Source: Bosea sp. PAMC 26642
GTDB taxonomy: Bacteria; Pseudomonadota; Alphaproteobacteria; Rhizobiales; Beijerinckiaceae
Length of the DNA: 64,000 bases
Assembly (NCBI RefSeq): GCF_001562255.1
Contig: NZ_CP014301.1
Coordinates: 3,162,001-3,226,000 of the forward strand
Direction: 5' to 3'
Made by a program: the position numbers and the translations under genes. A model generated the notes under the pieces. The model did no database searches. It was not told the DNA's origin and saw only the letters and a list, made by a program, of their open reading frames with translations. Positions 8,388 through 17,027 of the stretch are shown piece after piece (position 1 is the stretch's first letter; every line of letters starts with the position of its first letter).

Positions 8388-9785
8388 TCAGGATGCCTTG
8401 TCGGCGAACTGGTAGCCGTTGGAACGCTCGTCCTTCCAGCGTCGTGCCTTGTTCTCGAAGAAAGGCAATTCGGCGCGGGGGACCTCGACCGTCTTCATCA
8501 GGACGTTGGTGCGTTCCTTGATTGCTGCCTGGATGCGCCTGAGAGTTGCCGCGCGTTCCTCGTCGCCAAGCGCGGCATGTTCGGGCTTGAGCCCTATCTT
8601 CACCAGGACTTCGGTACGTCCCTTCTCGTCGACGAAGACGCTGCCGACATACTCGGCCACTTCGTGATGGGCGAATACGGCGAGATCGACGGCGGAAGGC
8701 CAGACATTGTTGCCGCGGATCTTCATCATGTCGTCGTAGCGGCCGATCGTGCCGCTCTCGATGCATGTCCAGGCGCGGCCGTTGGCAGCGGAGGCCAGCG
8801 GCAGGAGGCGGACCCGATCGCGCGTCCGGAAGCGCATGACGGCCGAGCCTTCGATGTCGAGATTGGTCAGAACGACCTCGCCGAACTCGCCCTCCCTGAC
8901 CGGCTCGTCTGTGTCGGGATCGATCACCTCGACGATCACGTGCCAGTCGAAGCACTGCATCGGCGCGCGGCTTCCGTCGGAGGCGACGACGCCCTGTTCA
9001 CCGGTCGAGCAGATGAAACCCGCACCCTGCGTGCTGCCGTAGCCTTCATGCAGCTTGGCGCCCCAGAAGTCCTGGATCTGGAGGGCCCATTCGACCGGAT
9101 AACCCTCCGCAGCGATGAAGAGAGCCTTCATCGTCGGGAACTGCTTGCGCGGGTCGATGCCGCGACGCCGCAGCGCCTCTGTCAGAGTGTGGAGATAGTT
9201 GGTCGAGGCATAGACGAAATGGACCTCGCCGAAGCGGCACATCAGGTCGATCTTGGCATCGGTGCCCATCGTGCCACCGACGGTGAGTGGTAGCGCGCCC
9301 GCGGCGCGAAAGCCCTCGGTGGGTCCCCACCCGCCGGTCGTCAATCCGCCGGACGGGACGCAGTTCAGTCCGACCTCACCCTGTCGAAGCCCGACGATGT
9401 GCCAGGGGAGTTGGTGGAAATAGCCCTGCATGACGAGGTCGCGCTGCGAGCGGCCATAGAGTTCCTGCCCCTGGCCCGAGGTGCCGCCCGTCATGCAGAC
9501 GAGCGCAACGTCCTCGCGCGCGATACCGAGGCGGCGGCCGAAGGGAGGGTGCTCGTTCTGGTCGGCCAGGCAATCGGCCTTGGTCATCGTCGGGATGCGC
9601 CGAAGGTCCGCCAGCGAGCGGATATCCTGCGGGTGCAGGCCGGCCTTCTCCCAACGCTCGCGGTAGAAGCCGCTCCCGGCGTGAAGCCGCTCGACCTGCC
9701 GCTGAAGCTTGCTGAGCTGCAGAGCCTGCACTTCCTCGCGGCTGAGTGCGCCCATGCGCGCGATGATGGCGGAGGTGGAGTTCAT
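8388..9785 (-). CDS. PaaK-like acyl-CoA ligase (AMP-forming)
   Basis: A 465-residue adenylate-forming enzyme of the phenylacetate-CoA ligase type. The phosphate-binding loop reads MTGGTSGQGQELYG near residue 110, the adenine-binding YGSTQGAGF motif is near 260, and the hinge motif RTRDRVRLL precedes a small C-terminal domain containing IGRYDDMMKIRGNNVWP. The enzyme activates a carboxylic acid to its CoA thioester with ATP. ATG 9785 is preferred to an upstream in-frame start at 9857, which adds a basic non-homologous tail. It is encoded with the DUF35, thiolase and kinase genes and is the likely entry step for the unknown substrate. Confidence 0.82.
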   Translation of the reverse strand: MNSTSAIIARMGALSREEVQALQLSKLQRQVERLHAGSGFYRERWEKAGLHPQDIRSLADLRRIPTMTKADCLADQNEHPPFGRRLGIAREDVALVCMTGGTSGQGQELYGRSQRDLVMQGYFHQLPWHIVGLRQGEVGLNCVPSGGLTTGGWGPTEGFRAAGALPLTVGGTMGTDAKIDLMCRFGEVHFVYASTNYLHTLTEALRRRGIDPRKQFPTMKALFIAAEGYPVEWALQIQDFWGAKLHEGYGSTQGAGFICSTGEQGVVASDGSRAPMQCFDWHVIVEVIDPDTDEPVREGEFGEVVLTNLDIEGSAVMRFRTRDRVRLLPLASAANGRAWTCIESGTIGRYDDMMKIRGNNVWPSAVDLAVFAHHEVAEYVGSVFVDEKGRTEVLVKIGLKPEHAALGDEERAATLRRIQAAIKERTNVLMKTVEVPRAELPFFENKARRWKDERSNGYQFADKAS

Positions 9786-9873
9786 CGCCTTCGTTCCGCT
9801 ACGTTTCCGTATCCCGCAAAGCTCGAGGACGGGCGATGTCCTCGCCTCGCCCGCCATCCGTTAGCCGGCCCGT

Positions 9874-10293
9874 TCAGGCAGGCTCGAACAACGGCAGGAC
9901 GACCTCGTCGGTCACCTGCCGGAAGATGACCTTGACGGGCATGTCCGCAACCACATCATCGACCGGGCAGCCGACGATGTTGGAGGGCATCCGCACGCCT
10001 TCGGCAAGTTCCACAAGCGCGACGACGTAGGGCACGTCCTGCGCATAGACCGGCTTGGGCACGGGGTGCCGCACCACGATCCAACTGAAGACCTTGCCGT
10101 TGCCGGAGGCCTGCTTCCAGGACAAGCCGCGCGAGCCGCAATGGGCGCAGAGATTGCTCGGCGGGAACTGATTTTGCCCGCAGGCCTCGCAATGCTGGAT
10201 CAGCAGCCGGCTCTCGCGGCAGCCGGCCCAGAACGGCGCCGAATCCGGATCAGGAACGGGAATCGGCTTCTCATAGGCTTCGACCGACGACAT
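9874..10293 (-). CDS. DUF35 zinc-ribbon/OB-fold protein
   Basis: A 139-residue acyl-CoA-associated OB-fold protein. The rubredoxin-like zinc ribbon has two CxxC knuckles, CEACGQ and CAHCGS, at about residues 35-55, followed by an OB-fold with GKVFSWIVV. DUF35 proteins are obligate partners of SCP2-type thiolases and of Ltp2-type retro-aldolases, completing their active site. It begins 4 bp after the thiolase homologue that precedes it in the operon, exactly the expected pairing. Confidence 0.85.
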   Translation of the reverse strand: MSSVEAYEKPIPVPDPDSAPFWAGCRESRLLIQHCEACGQNQFPPSNLCAHCGSRGLSWKQASGNGKVFSWIVVRHPVPKPVYAQDVPYVVALVELAEGVRMPSNIVGCPVDDVVADMPVKVIFRQVTDEVVLPLFEPA

Positions 10294-10297
10294 CGCC

Positions 10298-11476
10298 CTA
10301 TCTCCTCAGGATCATCGCGCTGCCGCAGGTCATGGCGCCCGCTGTGGTCAAGGCTATTTCCGCATCCGCGACCTGCCGCGGGCCGGATTGGCCGCGCAAT
10401 TGCTCCACGGCCTCGATCACATGGTTGAAGCCATGGATGTAGCCCTCCGAGAGGAGGCCGCCATGGGTATTGACCGGGAGCTTGCCGTCGCGCCGGATGT
10501 GGCCGTCAGCAATAAAGCTGCCAGCCTCGCCGAGTCCGCAGAAGCCCAGCCCCTCGAGTTGCATCAGGATGCTGTAGGTGAAGCAGTCATAGATTTCGGC
10601 GACGTCAACGTCCTTTGGCGCGATGCCGGCGCTGCGCCAGAGATCGTCCGCGATGTAGTGGCTGTAGTTCTTGGAGTGGTCGGGCCACCGAATGCAGTCG
10701 AACAGGTCGTCGCCCTGCTGCGGCCCGCCGCCATACGCTCCGCCCATGATGTAGACCGGCTTCTGCTTCATGTCTCGAGCGCGCTCGGCAGAGGTCACGA
10801 CGACGGCGCAGGCACCGTCCGTCTCCAGACAGATGTCGAACATGCGGAAGGGGTCGACGATTGGACGCGAGGCAAGATAGTCGTCCATCGTCATCGGCTT
10901 GCGCTGCATGGCGCGCGGATTGAGGACGGCGTTCTCGCGCAGTGTTACGGCGACATTGCCGAGTTGCTCGGGCGTCAGTCCGTATTCGATCTGGTAGCGG
11001 CGGCACCACATTGCCATTGCCTGGGGATAGGTGATCCAACCGAAGGGCGCGGTGTATTGCGTTGGTCCGAGCGCCCGGAATTCGCGCCCGCCGCCGAGCC
11101 GGAAGCCGGATCGCCCGTTCATCGCCCGGTAGCAGACGACTGTGTCGGCAAGTCCAGCCTCGATGGCGGCGACCGCCGACAGGACAATGAGATTGGCGGC
11201 GTTGCCGCCTGCCAGGAAATCGACCGCATAGCCGGCATTGGGGATGTCGAGCCCGGTCGCAACCGCGATCGCGGGCGCCGAGTCGTTGAAGTTGTAACTG
11301 ACGATGCCGTCGATATCGGCGGGTTTCAGCCCCGCATCTGCGATTGCGTTGGCGGAGGCCTCGATGGCGAGCGCGCGGACGGTGCGGCCGGAATTTGCCG
11401 AGTAGTCGGTCGTGCCGATGCCGACGATCGCGTATTTGTCCTTGAGCGCATACGCGGATTTGCGAGCCGATCCCAT
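10298..11476 (-). CDS. SCP2/thiolase-like protein lacking the nucleophilic cysteine
   Basis: A 392-residue thiolase-superfamily protein. Its first domain (YAIVGIGTTDYS, then NAIADAGLKPADIDGIV) and last motifs (NTHGGLLSEGYIHGF, GAMTCGSAMIL) place it with SCP2-type thiolases. At the usual nucleophile loop, about residues 87-96, the sequence is FLAGGNAANL, with no cysteine. Thiolytic cleavage is therefore unlikely. Ltp2-type proteins, which also lack this cysteine, are retro-aldolases that work with DUF35 partners, and a DUF35 gene follows immediately. The start at 11476 matches the fold; an extended frame to 11551 looks artificial. First gene of a minus-strand operon. Confidence 0.8.
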   Translation of the reverse strand: MGSARKSAYALKDKYAIVGIGTTDYSANSGRTVRALAIEASANAIADAGLKPADIDGIVSYNFNDSAPAIAVATGLDIPNAGYAVDFLAGGNAANLIVLSAVAAIEAGLADTVVCYRAMNGRSGFRLGGGREFRALGPTQYTAPFGWITYPQAMAMWCRRYQIEYGLTPEQLGNVAVTLRENAVLNPRAMQRKPMTMDDYLASRPIVDPFRMFDICLETDGACAVVVTSAERARDMKQKPVYIMGGAYGGGPQQGDDLFDCIRWPDHSKNYSHYIADDLWRSAGIAPKDVDVAEIYDCFTYSILMQLEGLGFCGLGEAGSFIADGHIRRDGKLPVNTHGGLLSEGYIHGFNHVIEAVEQLRGQSGPRQVADAEIALTTAGAMTCGSAMILRR

Positions 11477-11782
11477 GACTTGCCTTCGCCTGAAAGGGCG
11501 CGGAACCCCTCGCGCCTTGCCGCTGTGGTGAAGCGCCCTGCAGCGATCCACACCTGTCTTCTGCCCGACAACCGGACAGATAGCAAGTCCCTCAACAACA
11601 CCGCAGGCCTAGCCATGTCAGCCAAAAAGGAGGTCAAAATCAGCTAATTAGCAAAATATATCAGAGATTTATGATGGAAACTCGCTTGTTCGCTCGCGCG
11701 GCGCTGTGCGACGTGTCTCTGTTGTATTGTCCGACAAGGCGACATCAGCTAGGGATGTGAGGGCCCAGCGGAGTAGAGAGCG
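11477..11782. promoter_or_regulatory. Divergent promoter region of the thiolase and acyl-CoA dehydrogenase operons
   Basis: This 306-bp intergenic stretch is more AT-rich in its middle and contains no credible ORF. It holds TTGTCCGACAA at 11727-11737 and a weaker variant, CTGCCCGACAA, at 11561-11571 nearer the thiolase operon. Confidence 0.5.
11727..11737. promoter_or_regulatory. Operator-like palindrome TTGTCCGACAA
   Basis: A perfect 11-bp palindrome (TTGTC-C-GACAA) 46 bp before the acyl-CoA dehydrogenase ATG. It is the best copy of a motif found at several promoters of this region and fits the TnGTnnnACnA pattern of FadR-type GntR operators. Confidence 0.5.
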
Positions 11783-13003
11783 ATGGATTTCGATCATTCC
11801 CCGAAAGTGAAAGACCTTCTCGCGCGGCTCGGCGCCTTCATGGCCGAATTCGTCTATCCCAACGAGCGCGTCTATTTCGATCAGGTAGCCTCGAGTCAGG
11901 ACCGATGGGTCTCCCCTCCGATCATGGAGGAGCTGAAAGCAAAGGCGCGGGCAAAGGGTCTATGGAACCTCTTTCTGCCCGACCATGGCGGTGGCGCCGG
12001 ATTGTCCAACCTCGAATATGCGCCGCTCTGTGAAATCATGGGGCGCTCGCCGATCGCGGCGGAGGTCTTCAACTGCAGCGCGCCCGATACCGGCAATATG
12101 GAGGTGCTGGCGCGCTACGGCTCCGCCGAACAGAAGACGCTATGGCTCGAGCCGCTGCTGGCAGGCGAAATCCGTTCCGGCTTCGCGATGACGGAGCCGC
12201 AGGTGGCGTCTTCGGACGCCCGCAACATCACCTCGCGCATCGTTCGCGACGGTGACGACTATGTCATCAATGGCCGTAAGTGGTGGACCTCCGGGGCTGG
12301 GGATCGCCGCTGCAAGATCCTTATTTTTATGGGTCTGACCGATCCAAATGTTGAGCCGTTCAGGCGCCAGTCGATGATCCTGGTGCCCCTCCACACGCCT
12401 GGCGTCGAACTCGTGCGGCCGCTCACCGTATTCGGCTACGATCATGCGCCGCACGGCCATTTTGAGATCACCTTCACCGATGTACGGGTGCCAGCCTCCA
12501 ACATGCTGCTGGGCGAGGGGCGCGGCTTCGAGATCGCGCAGGGTAGACTCGGGCCGGGGCGCATCCACCACTGCATGCGCGCTATCGGGCTGGCGGAACG
12601 GGCGCTGGAATCGATGGTCGCGCGAGCCCGCAGCCGCGTCGCCTTCGGAAAGGCCATTGCCGAGCAGGGCATGCTGCGTGACGCGGTCGCCCAAAGCCGG
12701 ATGGAAATCGAACAGGCGCGGCTTTTAACGCTCAGGGCTGCCTACATGATGGACACGGTCGGCAACAAGGCGGCCCGCGCCGAGATCGCGATGATCAAGG
12801 TCGTCGCGCCGCGCATGGCCCAGGCGGTGCTGGACCGGGCGATCCAGATCCATGGCGGCGGTGGCGTCAGCGGCGACTTTGGGCTTGCGGAAAGCTGGGC
12901 GCTGGCCCGCACGCTGCGGCTCGCCGACGGTCCTGACGAGGTTCATATCGACCAGATTGCCCGCCTCGAGCTGGCCAAGCAAGCCGACCTATGGGCCTGG
13001 TGA
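11783..13003 (+). CDS. Acyl-CoA dehydrogenase (ACAD10/11-like)
   Basis: A 406-residue flavoprotein dehydrogenase. Typical blocks are [13 protein letters not shown] (FAD/substrate contact) near 135, [17 protein letters not shown] near 165, [20 protein letters not shown] near 290 and [20 protein letters not shown] near the C-terminus. It introduces a 2,3-double bond in acyl-CoA or, like LvaC/ACAD11, may eliminate phosphate from a 4-phosphoacyl-CoA; the APH-like kinase at 7334 makes the second role possible. First gene of a three-gene plus-strand operon with the FadB-like and DmdC-like genes. Confidence 0.85.
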   Translation: MDFDHSPKVKDLLARLGAFMAEFVYPNERVYFDQVASSQDRWVSPPIMEELKAKARAKGLWNLFLPDHGGGAGLSNLEYAPLCEIMGRSPIAAEVFNCSAPDTGNMEVLARYGSAEQKTLWLEPLLAGEIRSGFAMTEPQVASSDARNITSRIVRDGDDYVINGRKWWTSGAGDRRCKILIFMGLTDPNVEPFRRQSMILVPLHTPGVELVRPLTVFGYDHAPHGHFEITFTDVRVPASNMLLGEGRGFEIAQGRLGPGRIHHCMRAIGLAERALESMVARARSRVAFGKAIAEQGMLRDAVAQSRMEIEQARLLTLRAAYMMDTVGNKAARAEIAMIKVVAPRMAQAVLDRAIQIHGGGGVSGDFGLAESWALARTLRLADGPDEVHIDQIARLELAKQADLWAW

Positions 13004-13016
13004 GGGACGATACCAG

Positions 13017-15122
13017 ATGACTTCTCCCAGCCTCGTCCGCACGGACCTCTCCGGCACGATCGCCATCTTGACCATTGCCCATCCTCCGGTGAACAGCCTG
13101 AGCGCCGGCGTTCGCCGCGATCTCGTCGCGGCGCTGTCTCGCGCTGTCATCAATGGCGTCACCGGTGTCGTAGTCACGGGTGCAGGCGCCAATTTCTCGG
13201 GCGGCGCCGACATCCAGGAATTCGATGCCGGTCTCGACCCGACGGCGCCCGATCCCAATGACGTCCATGCCGCCATCGAGGCCTCGCCCGTCCCGGTGGT
13301 CGCCGCGCTGCGAGGGGCGGCTCTCGGCGGCGGCTTCGAACTGGCGCTGGCCTGTCATGGCCGGGTGGCCGACGAGACTGCGCGCATAGGCCTGCCGGAG
13401 GTCAAGCTCGGAATCCTGCCCGGTGGCGGCGGGACGCAGCGCCTGCCGCGTGTGGCCGAGCCAGATGTGGCCGCGAAGATGATCGCCGCCGGCAGTACGC
13501 TCCATGCAACCGACGCGTTTCAAGCTGGTCTCGTCGATCGCGTCGGCGCAGATGTCGTCGCTGAGGCGCTGGCGCTGATCGATGCATTGGCCGCGTCGGC
13601 GCTGACAGCGACCTCCAGGCGCCCGGTACCCCAGGGGCTTTCAGCAGCGATCGAGACCGCTCGCCGAGGCATCTCGCCGAAAAGTCCGCATGGGGAAGCC
13701 TCGCGGACGGCGCTGGACAGCATGGCAGGCGCAACTTCGGTGCCATTCGCCGAGGCGCTGACGCAGGAGCGCAGCCTCTTTCTGCGTCTGATGGCCTCCG
13801 TGCCTTCGCGCGCGCTCAGGCATCTTTTCTTCGCCGAGCGTGCGGCCGCCAACGCACCTGGCGTCGGCAAGGGGACGAAGTCGCGCCCGATCGAGGCCGT
13901 CGGTGTCATCGGTGCAGGGACGATGGGTTCGGGCATCGCGATGGTCTTCGCCAATGCAGGCTTGCCGGTCACGCTGATCGAGCGTGACGCATCGGCCCTC
14001 GAACGCGGGCTGAAGCGGATAGGCGATGTCTATGACCGTGCCGTCACGAAGGGTGATCTGACTCCGGCGGAGGCCGCGTCACGGCGGGCGCGAATCGCCG
14101 GGCGAACCGACATGTCCGCGCTCGCGGCCGCAGACCTGATCATCGAGGCGGTTTTCGAGGAGATGGAGGTCAAGCTCTCGATCTTCGCAGAGCTCGATCG
14201 GGTCGCGAAACCGGGCGCCATCCTCGCCAGCAATACCTCCGCACTCGACGTCAATGTCATCGCGCGCGCGACCTCGCGGCCGGCCGATGTGCTGGGCCTG
14301 CATTTCTTCAGCCCCGCGCATGTCATGCGGCTGCTGGAGGTCGTCCGGGCCGACGCGACCGATGTCGAGGTTCTGGCGACGGCGATCAAGCTCGCCCGGC
14401 AGGTCGGCAAGACGCCAGTCGTCGTCGGCGTCTGCGACGGCTTTCTCGCCAATCGGCTGCTCTACCCTTATCTGCGCCAGGTCGATCTGATGCTGGAAGA
14501 GGGTGCCCTCCCCGAGCAGATCGACAAGGCTCTGACTGGTTTCGGCCTCGCCATGGGCCCCTGCGCCATGATCGACATGGCGGGACAGGATGTCGCTGCG
14601 CATGTCCGCCAGCGCCAGTTAATGGACTGGAACCCGGCGATGCGCTATTCGCGCCTCGCCGACCTTCTCGTCGAGAAGGGTCGCCTCGGCTCAAAAACGG
14701 GAGCTGGCTGGTATCGCTACGCGGCCGGCGGCCGGCAGAAGGAAAGCGATCCTGTCGTCGAGGCTATGATTTTCGCGGAGTCGACCCGGTTAGGCATCGT
14801 GCGCCGCGTCATATCGGACGAAGAGATCGTCAAGCGGGCGCTCTATGCGATCGTCAACGAAGGCGCTTTCGCGCTGGCCGACGGCACGGTGCAGCGCGCC
14901 GGCGACATCGACGTCGCCTACACGCAGGGAATGGGTTTCCCGGCGGCACTTGGTGGGCCGATGTTCTGGGCCGATACGGTCGGCCTGAACGAGATCTATC
15001 GTGAGATCGTCGCCTTCAGCCGCGACGGCGACGCCAACTGGACGCCCGCTCCGCTGCTGAAGGAACTAGCCGAGACAGGCAGGGGCTTCGCGGACTTCGA
15101 CCGGGGCCGGCAGCACAGGTGA
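13017..15122 (+). CDS. Bifunctional enoyl-CoA hydratase/3-hydroxyacyl-CoA dehydrogenase (FadB-like)
   Basis: A 701-residue multifunctional beta-oxidation protein. The N-terminal crotonase domain has the oxyanion loop FSGGADIQEF near 60 and the catalytic glutamate region IGLPEVKLGILPGGGGTQRL near 125. The NAD-binding domain starts near residue 298 with IGAGTMGSGIA and is followed by NTSALDVNVIARAT and the HxFSPxxxM catalytic stretch HFFSPAHVMRLLEVV. The C-terminal helical repeats (DGFLANRLL..., later EEIVKRALYAIVNEGA) complete the dehydrogenase. It converts enoyl-CoA to 3-ketoacyl-CoA in two steps. It begins 13 bp after the acyl-CoA dehydrogenase stop and lies 9 bp before the next gene. Confidence 0.92.
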   Translation: MTSPSLVRTDLSGTIAILTIAHPPVNSLSAGVRRDLVAALSRAVINGVTGVVVTGAGANFSGGADIQEFDAGLDPTAPDPNDVHAAIEASPVPVVAALRGAALGGGFELALACHGRVADETARIGLPEVKLGILPGGGGTQRLPRVAEPDVAAKMIAAGSTLHATDAFQAGLVDRVGADVVAEALALIDALAASALTATSRRPVPQGLSAAIETARRGISPKSPHGEASRTALDSMAGATSVPFAEALTQERSLFLRLMASVPSRALRHLFFAERAAANAPGVGKGTKSRPIEAVGVIGAGTMGSGIAMVFANAGLPVTLIERDASALERGLKRIGDVYDRAVTKGDLTPAEAASRRARIAGRTDMSALAAADLIIEAVFEEMEVKLSIFAELDRVAKPGAILASNTSALDVNVIARATSRPADVLGLHFFSPAHVMRLLEVVRADATDVEVLATAIKLARQVGKTPVVVGVCDGFLANRLLYPYLRQVDLMLEEGALPEQIDKALTGFGLAMGPCAMIDMAGQDVAAHVRQRQLMDWNPAMRYSRLADLLVEKGRLGSKTGAGWYRYAAGGRQKESDPVVEAMIFAESTRLGIVRRVISDEEIVKRALYAIVNEGAFALADGTVQRAGDIDVAYTQGMGFPAALGGPMFWADTVGLNEIYREIVAFSRDGDANWTPAPLLKELAETGRGFADFDRGRQHR

Positions 15123-15131
15123 GGGCGGCAT

Positions 15132-16946
15132 ATGGGTTATCTTGACGAGCGCGACCTCGCTTTCCTGCTTTATGACTGGCTAGGTGCACAGCGGCTGACC
15201 GCCCACGCCCACTTCGCCGAGCATTCGCGCGAGACCTTCGACGCGGTGCTCGATGTCAGCGCCAGGCTCGCAGCCTCGCATTTCGCGACGCATTACAAGA
15301 AGGCCGACCAGACCGAGCCGGTGCTGGAGGGCGAGACGGTCCACGTCATTCCGGAGATTGGGCAGTCGCTGAAGGCGGCGGCCGAGATGGGGTTGTTCGC
15401 CGTCGATTTCGCCAGCGGGGTCGGCGGATTGCAACTGCCCAAAGTCGTTCAGACGGCTTCGATGGCACATTTCATGGCGGCGAACATCGCGACTGCCGCC
15501 TATGTCATGCTGACGACGGCAAATGCGCGGCTGCTCTGTGCCTTCGGTACGTCGGCGCAGATCGAGACCTTCGCCCTGCCGCAGATCGAAGGCCGCTGGC
15601 TCGGCACGATGTGCCTGTCCGAACCGCAGGCCGGCTCCTCGCTGGCCGACATCACGACGCGCGCGGTTGTCGATGGCGAGGACGATCTCGGGCCGCGCTA
15701 CCGGATGTCGGGTTCGAAGATGTGGATCTCGGGCGGCGACCAGAACATCTCCGACAACATCGTGCATCTCGTGCTGGCGAAGATCCCCGACGCCTCCGGC
15801 GCGCTCTTGCCTGGCGTCGGCGGCATCTCGCTCTTCGCCGTGCCGAAATTCCTGCCCGATGGAACGCGCAACGACATTGCCGTCGCCGGGCTCAACCACA
15901 AGATGGGCTATCGCGGTACGACCAACTGCTTGCTGAATTTCGGCGAAGGTACGCGCCATCGGCCGGGCGGCGAGGCAGGTGCGATTGGCTACCGAATCGG
16001 CGAGGCCGGGAGCGGATTGGCCCTGATGTTCCAGATGATGAACGAAGCGCGGATCTCGGTCGGCCTCGGCGCGGCGGCGCTGGCCGTGCGAGGCTACCGC
16101 CAGTCGCTCGCCTATGCCCGGGAGCGCCCGCAGGGGCGCCCGCTCGTCGGCGGCAGCAAGGTCCCGGCCGCGAAGCAGCGGCCGATCGTCGAGCATGCCG
16201 ATGTGCGGCGCATGCTGCTCGCCCAGAAGAGCTACGCCGAGGGTGCGCTCGCGCTGATTCTGTATTGCGCCGAGCTGATCGACCAGGAGACGACCGCCGC
16301 GACTGCCGAGGACAAGGCGCGCGCCGTGGCGCTTCTCGGCCTGCTCACGCCGGTCGCCAAGAGCTGGCCCTCCGAATTCGGCCTCGCCGCCAACGACATG
16401 GCGATCCAGATCCATGGCGGCTACGGCTATACTCGCGATTTTGACGTCGAGCAGATCTATCGCGACAACCGCCTCAATCCGATCCACGAGGGCACGCACG
16501 GAATCCAGGCCATCGACCTTCTCGGTCGCAAGATCCTGCGCGATCGAGAGCAGGCACTTGTTCAGCTTGCGGGCGAGATCGAGCGCACCGCAGGCAGAGC
16601 CGCCAGCTATCCCGATCTCACAGACCTCGCGGGCGCGCTACGCCAACTCTGGAGCGAGGTGGAAGCGACGATCGCTCTGCTCGCGGCGCTCGACGATCCG
16701 GCCAGAGCGCTGATAAACGCGTCGACCTTCCTCTCGGCCTTCGGGCATGTCGTGGTCGGTTGGCTTTGGCTCGATCAGGCCTGCACGATCAGGGCCGGCG
16801 GCCACGGGCCGGATGCGTTCTTGCGCGGCAAGCTCCGGGCCTGCCGTTATTTCTTCGAGGCCGAACTGCCCAAGGCGAAACAGCAGCTCGCGTTCGTCGC
16901 CACGCTTAACGCGACAGCAGGTCTGATGCCGCTAGACGAGTTCTGA
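15132..16946 (+). CDS. DmdC-type acyl-CoA dehydrogenase with C-terminal extension
   Basis: A 604-residue acyl-CoA dehydrogenase of the long class that includes DmdC (3-methylmercaptopropionyl-CoA dehydrogenase). The N-terminus YLDERDLAFLLYDWLGAQRL is characteristic, MCLSEPQAGSSLADI near 158 contacts FAD, IQIHGGYGYTRDFDVEQIYRD near 420 is the canonical C-terminal motif, and about 150 further helical residues follow. The class acts on short or unusual acyl-CoAs, so the annotation should not be taken as proof of DMSP use. It is the last gene of the operon and meets the Liv operon tail to tail at a strong hairpin. Confidence 0.85.
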   Translation: MGYLDERDLAFLLYDWLGAQRLTAHAHFAEHSRETFDAVLDVSARLAASHFATHYKKADQTEPVLEGETVHVIPEIGQSLKAAAEMGLFAVDFASGVGGLQLPKVVQTASMAHFMAANIATAAYVMLTTANARLLCAFGTSAQIETFALPQIEGRWLGTMCLSEPQAGSSLADITTRAVVDGEDDLGPRYRMSGSKMWISGGDQNISDNIVHLVLAKIPDASGALLPGVGGISLFAVPKFLPDGTRNDIAVAGLNHKMGYRGTTNCLLNFGEGTRHRPGGEAGAIGYRIGEAGSGLALMFQMMNEARISVGLGAAALAVRGYRQSLAYARERPQGRPLVGGSKVPAAKQRPIVEHADVRRMLLAQKSYAEGALALILYCAELIDQETTAATAEDKARAVALLGLLTPVAKSWPSEFGLAANDMAIQIHGGYGYTRDFDVEQIYRDNRLNPIHEGTHGIQAIDLLGRKILRDREQALVQLAGEIERTAGRAASYPDLTDLAGALRQLWSEVEATIALLAALDDPARALINASTFLSAFGHVVVGWLWLDQACTIRAGGHGPDAFLRGKLRACRYFFEAELPKAKQQLAFVATLNATAGLMPLDEF

Positions 16947-16983
16947 GTGCAGCTAGAGGCGACTGCGCCAAGTTCGGCACGAC

Positions 16984-17012
16984 AAGAAGGCCGGGCAAGC
17001 CCCGGCCTTCTT
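16984..17012. terminator. Bidirectional terminator between convergent operons
   Basis: A 12-bp perfect stem: AAGAAGGCCGGG (16984-16995) pairs with CCCGGCCTTCTT (17001-17012) around CAAGC. It lies between the convergent DmdC-type gene and the Liv binding-protein gene and can serve both. Confidence 0.8.
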
Positions 17013-17027
17013 CGGCAATATGGACCG

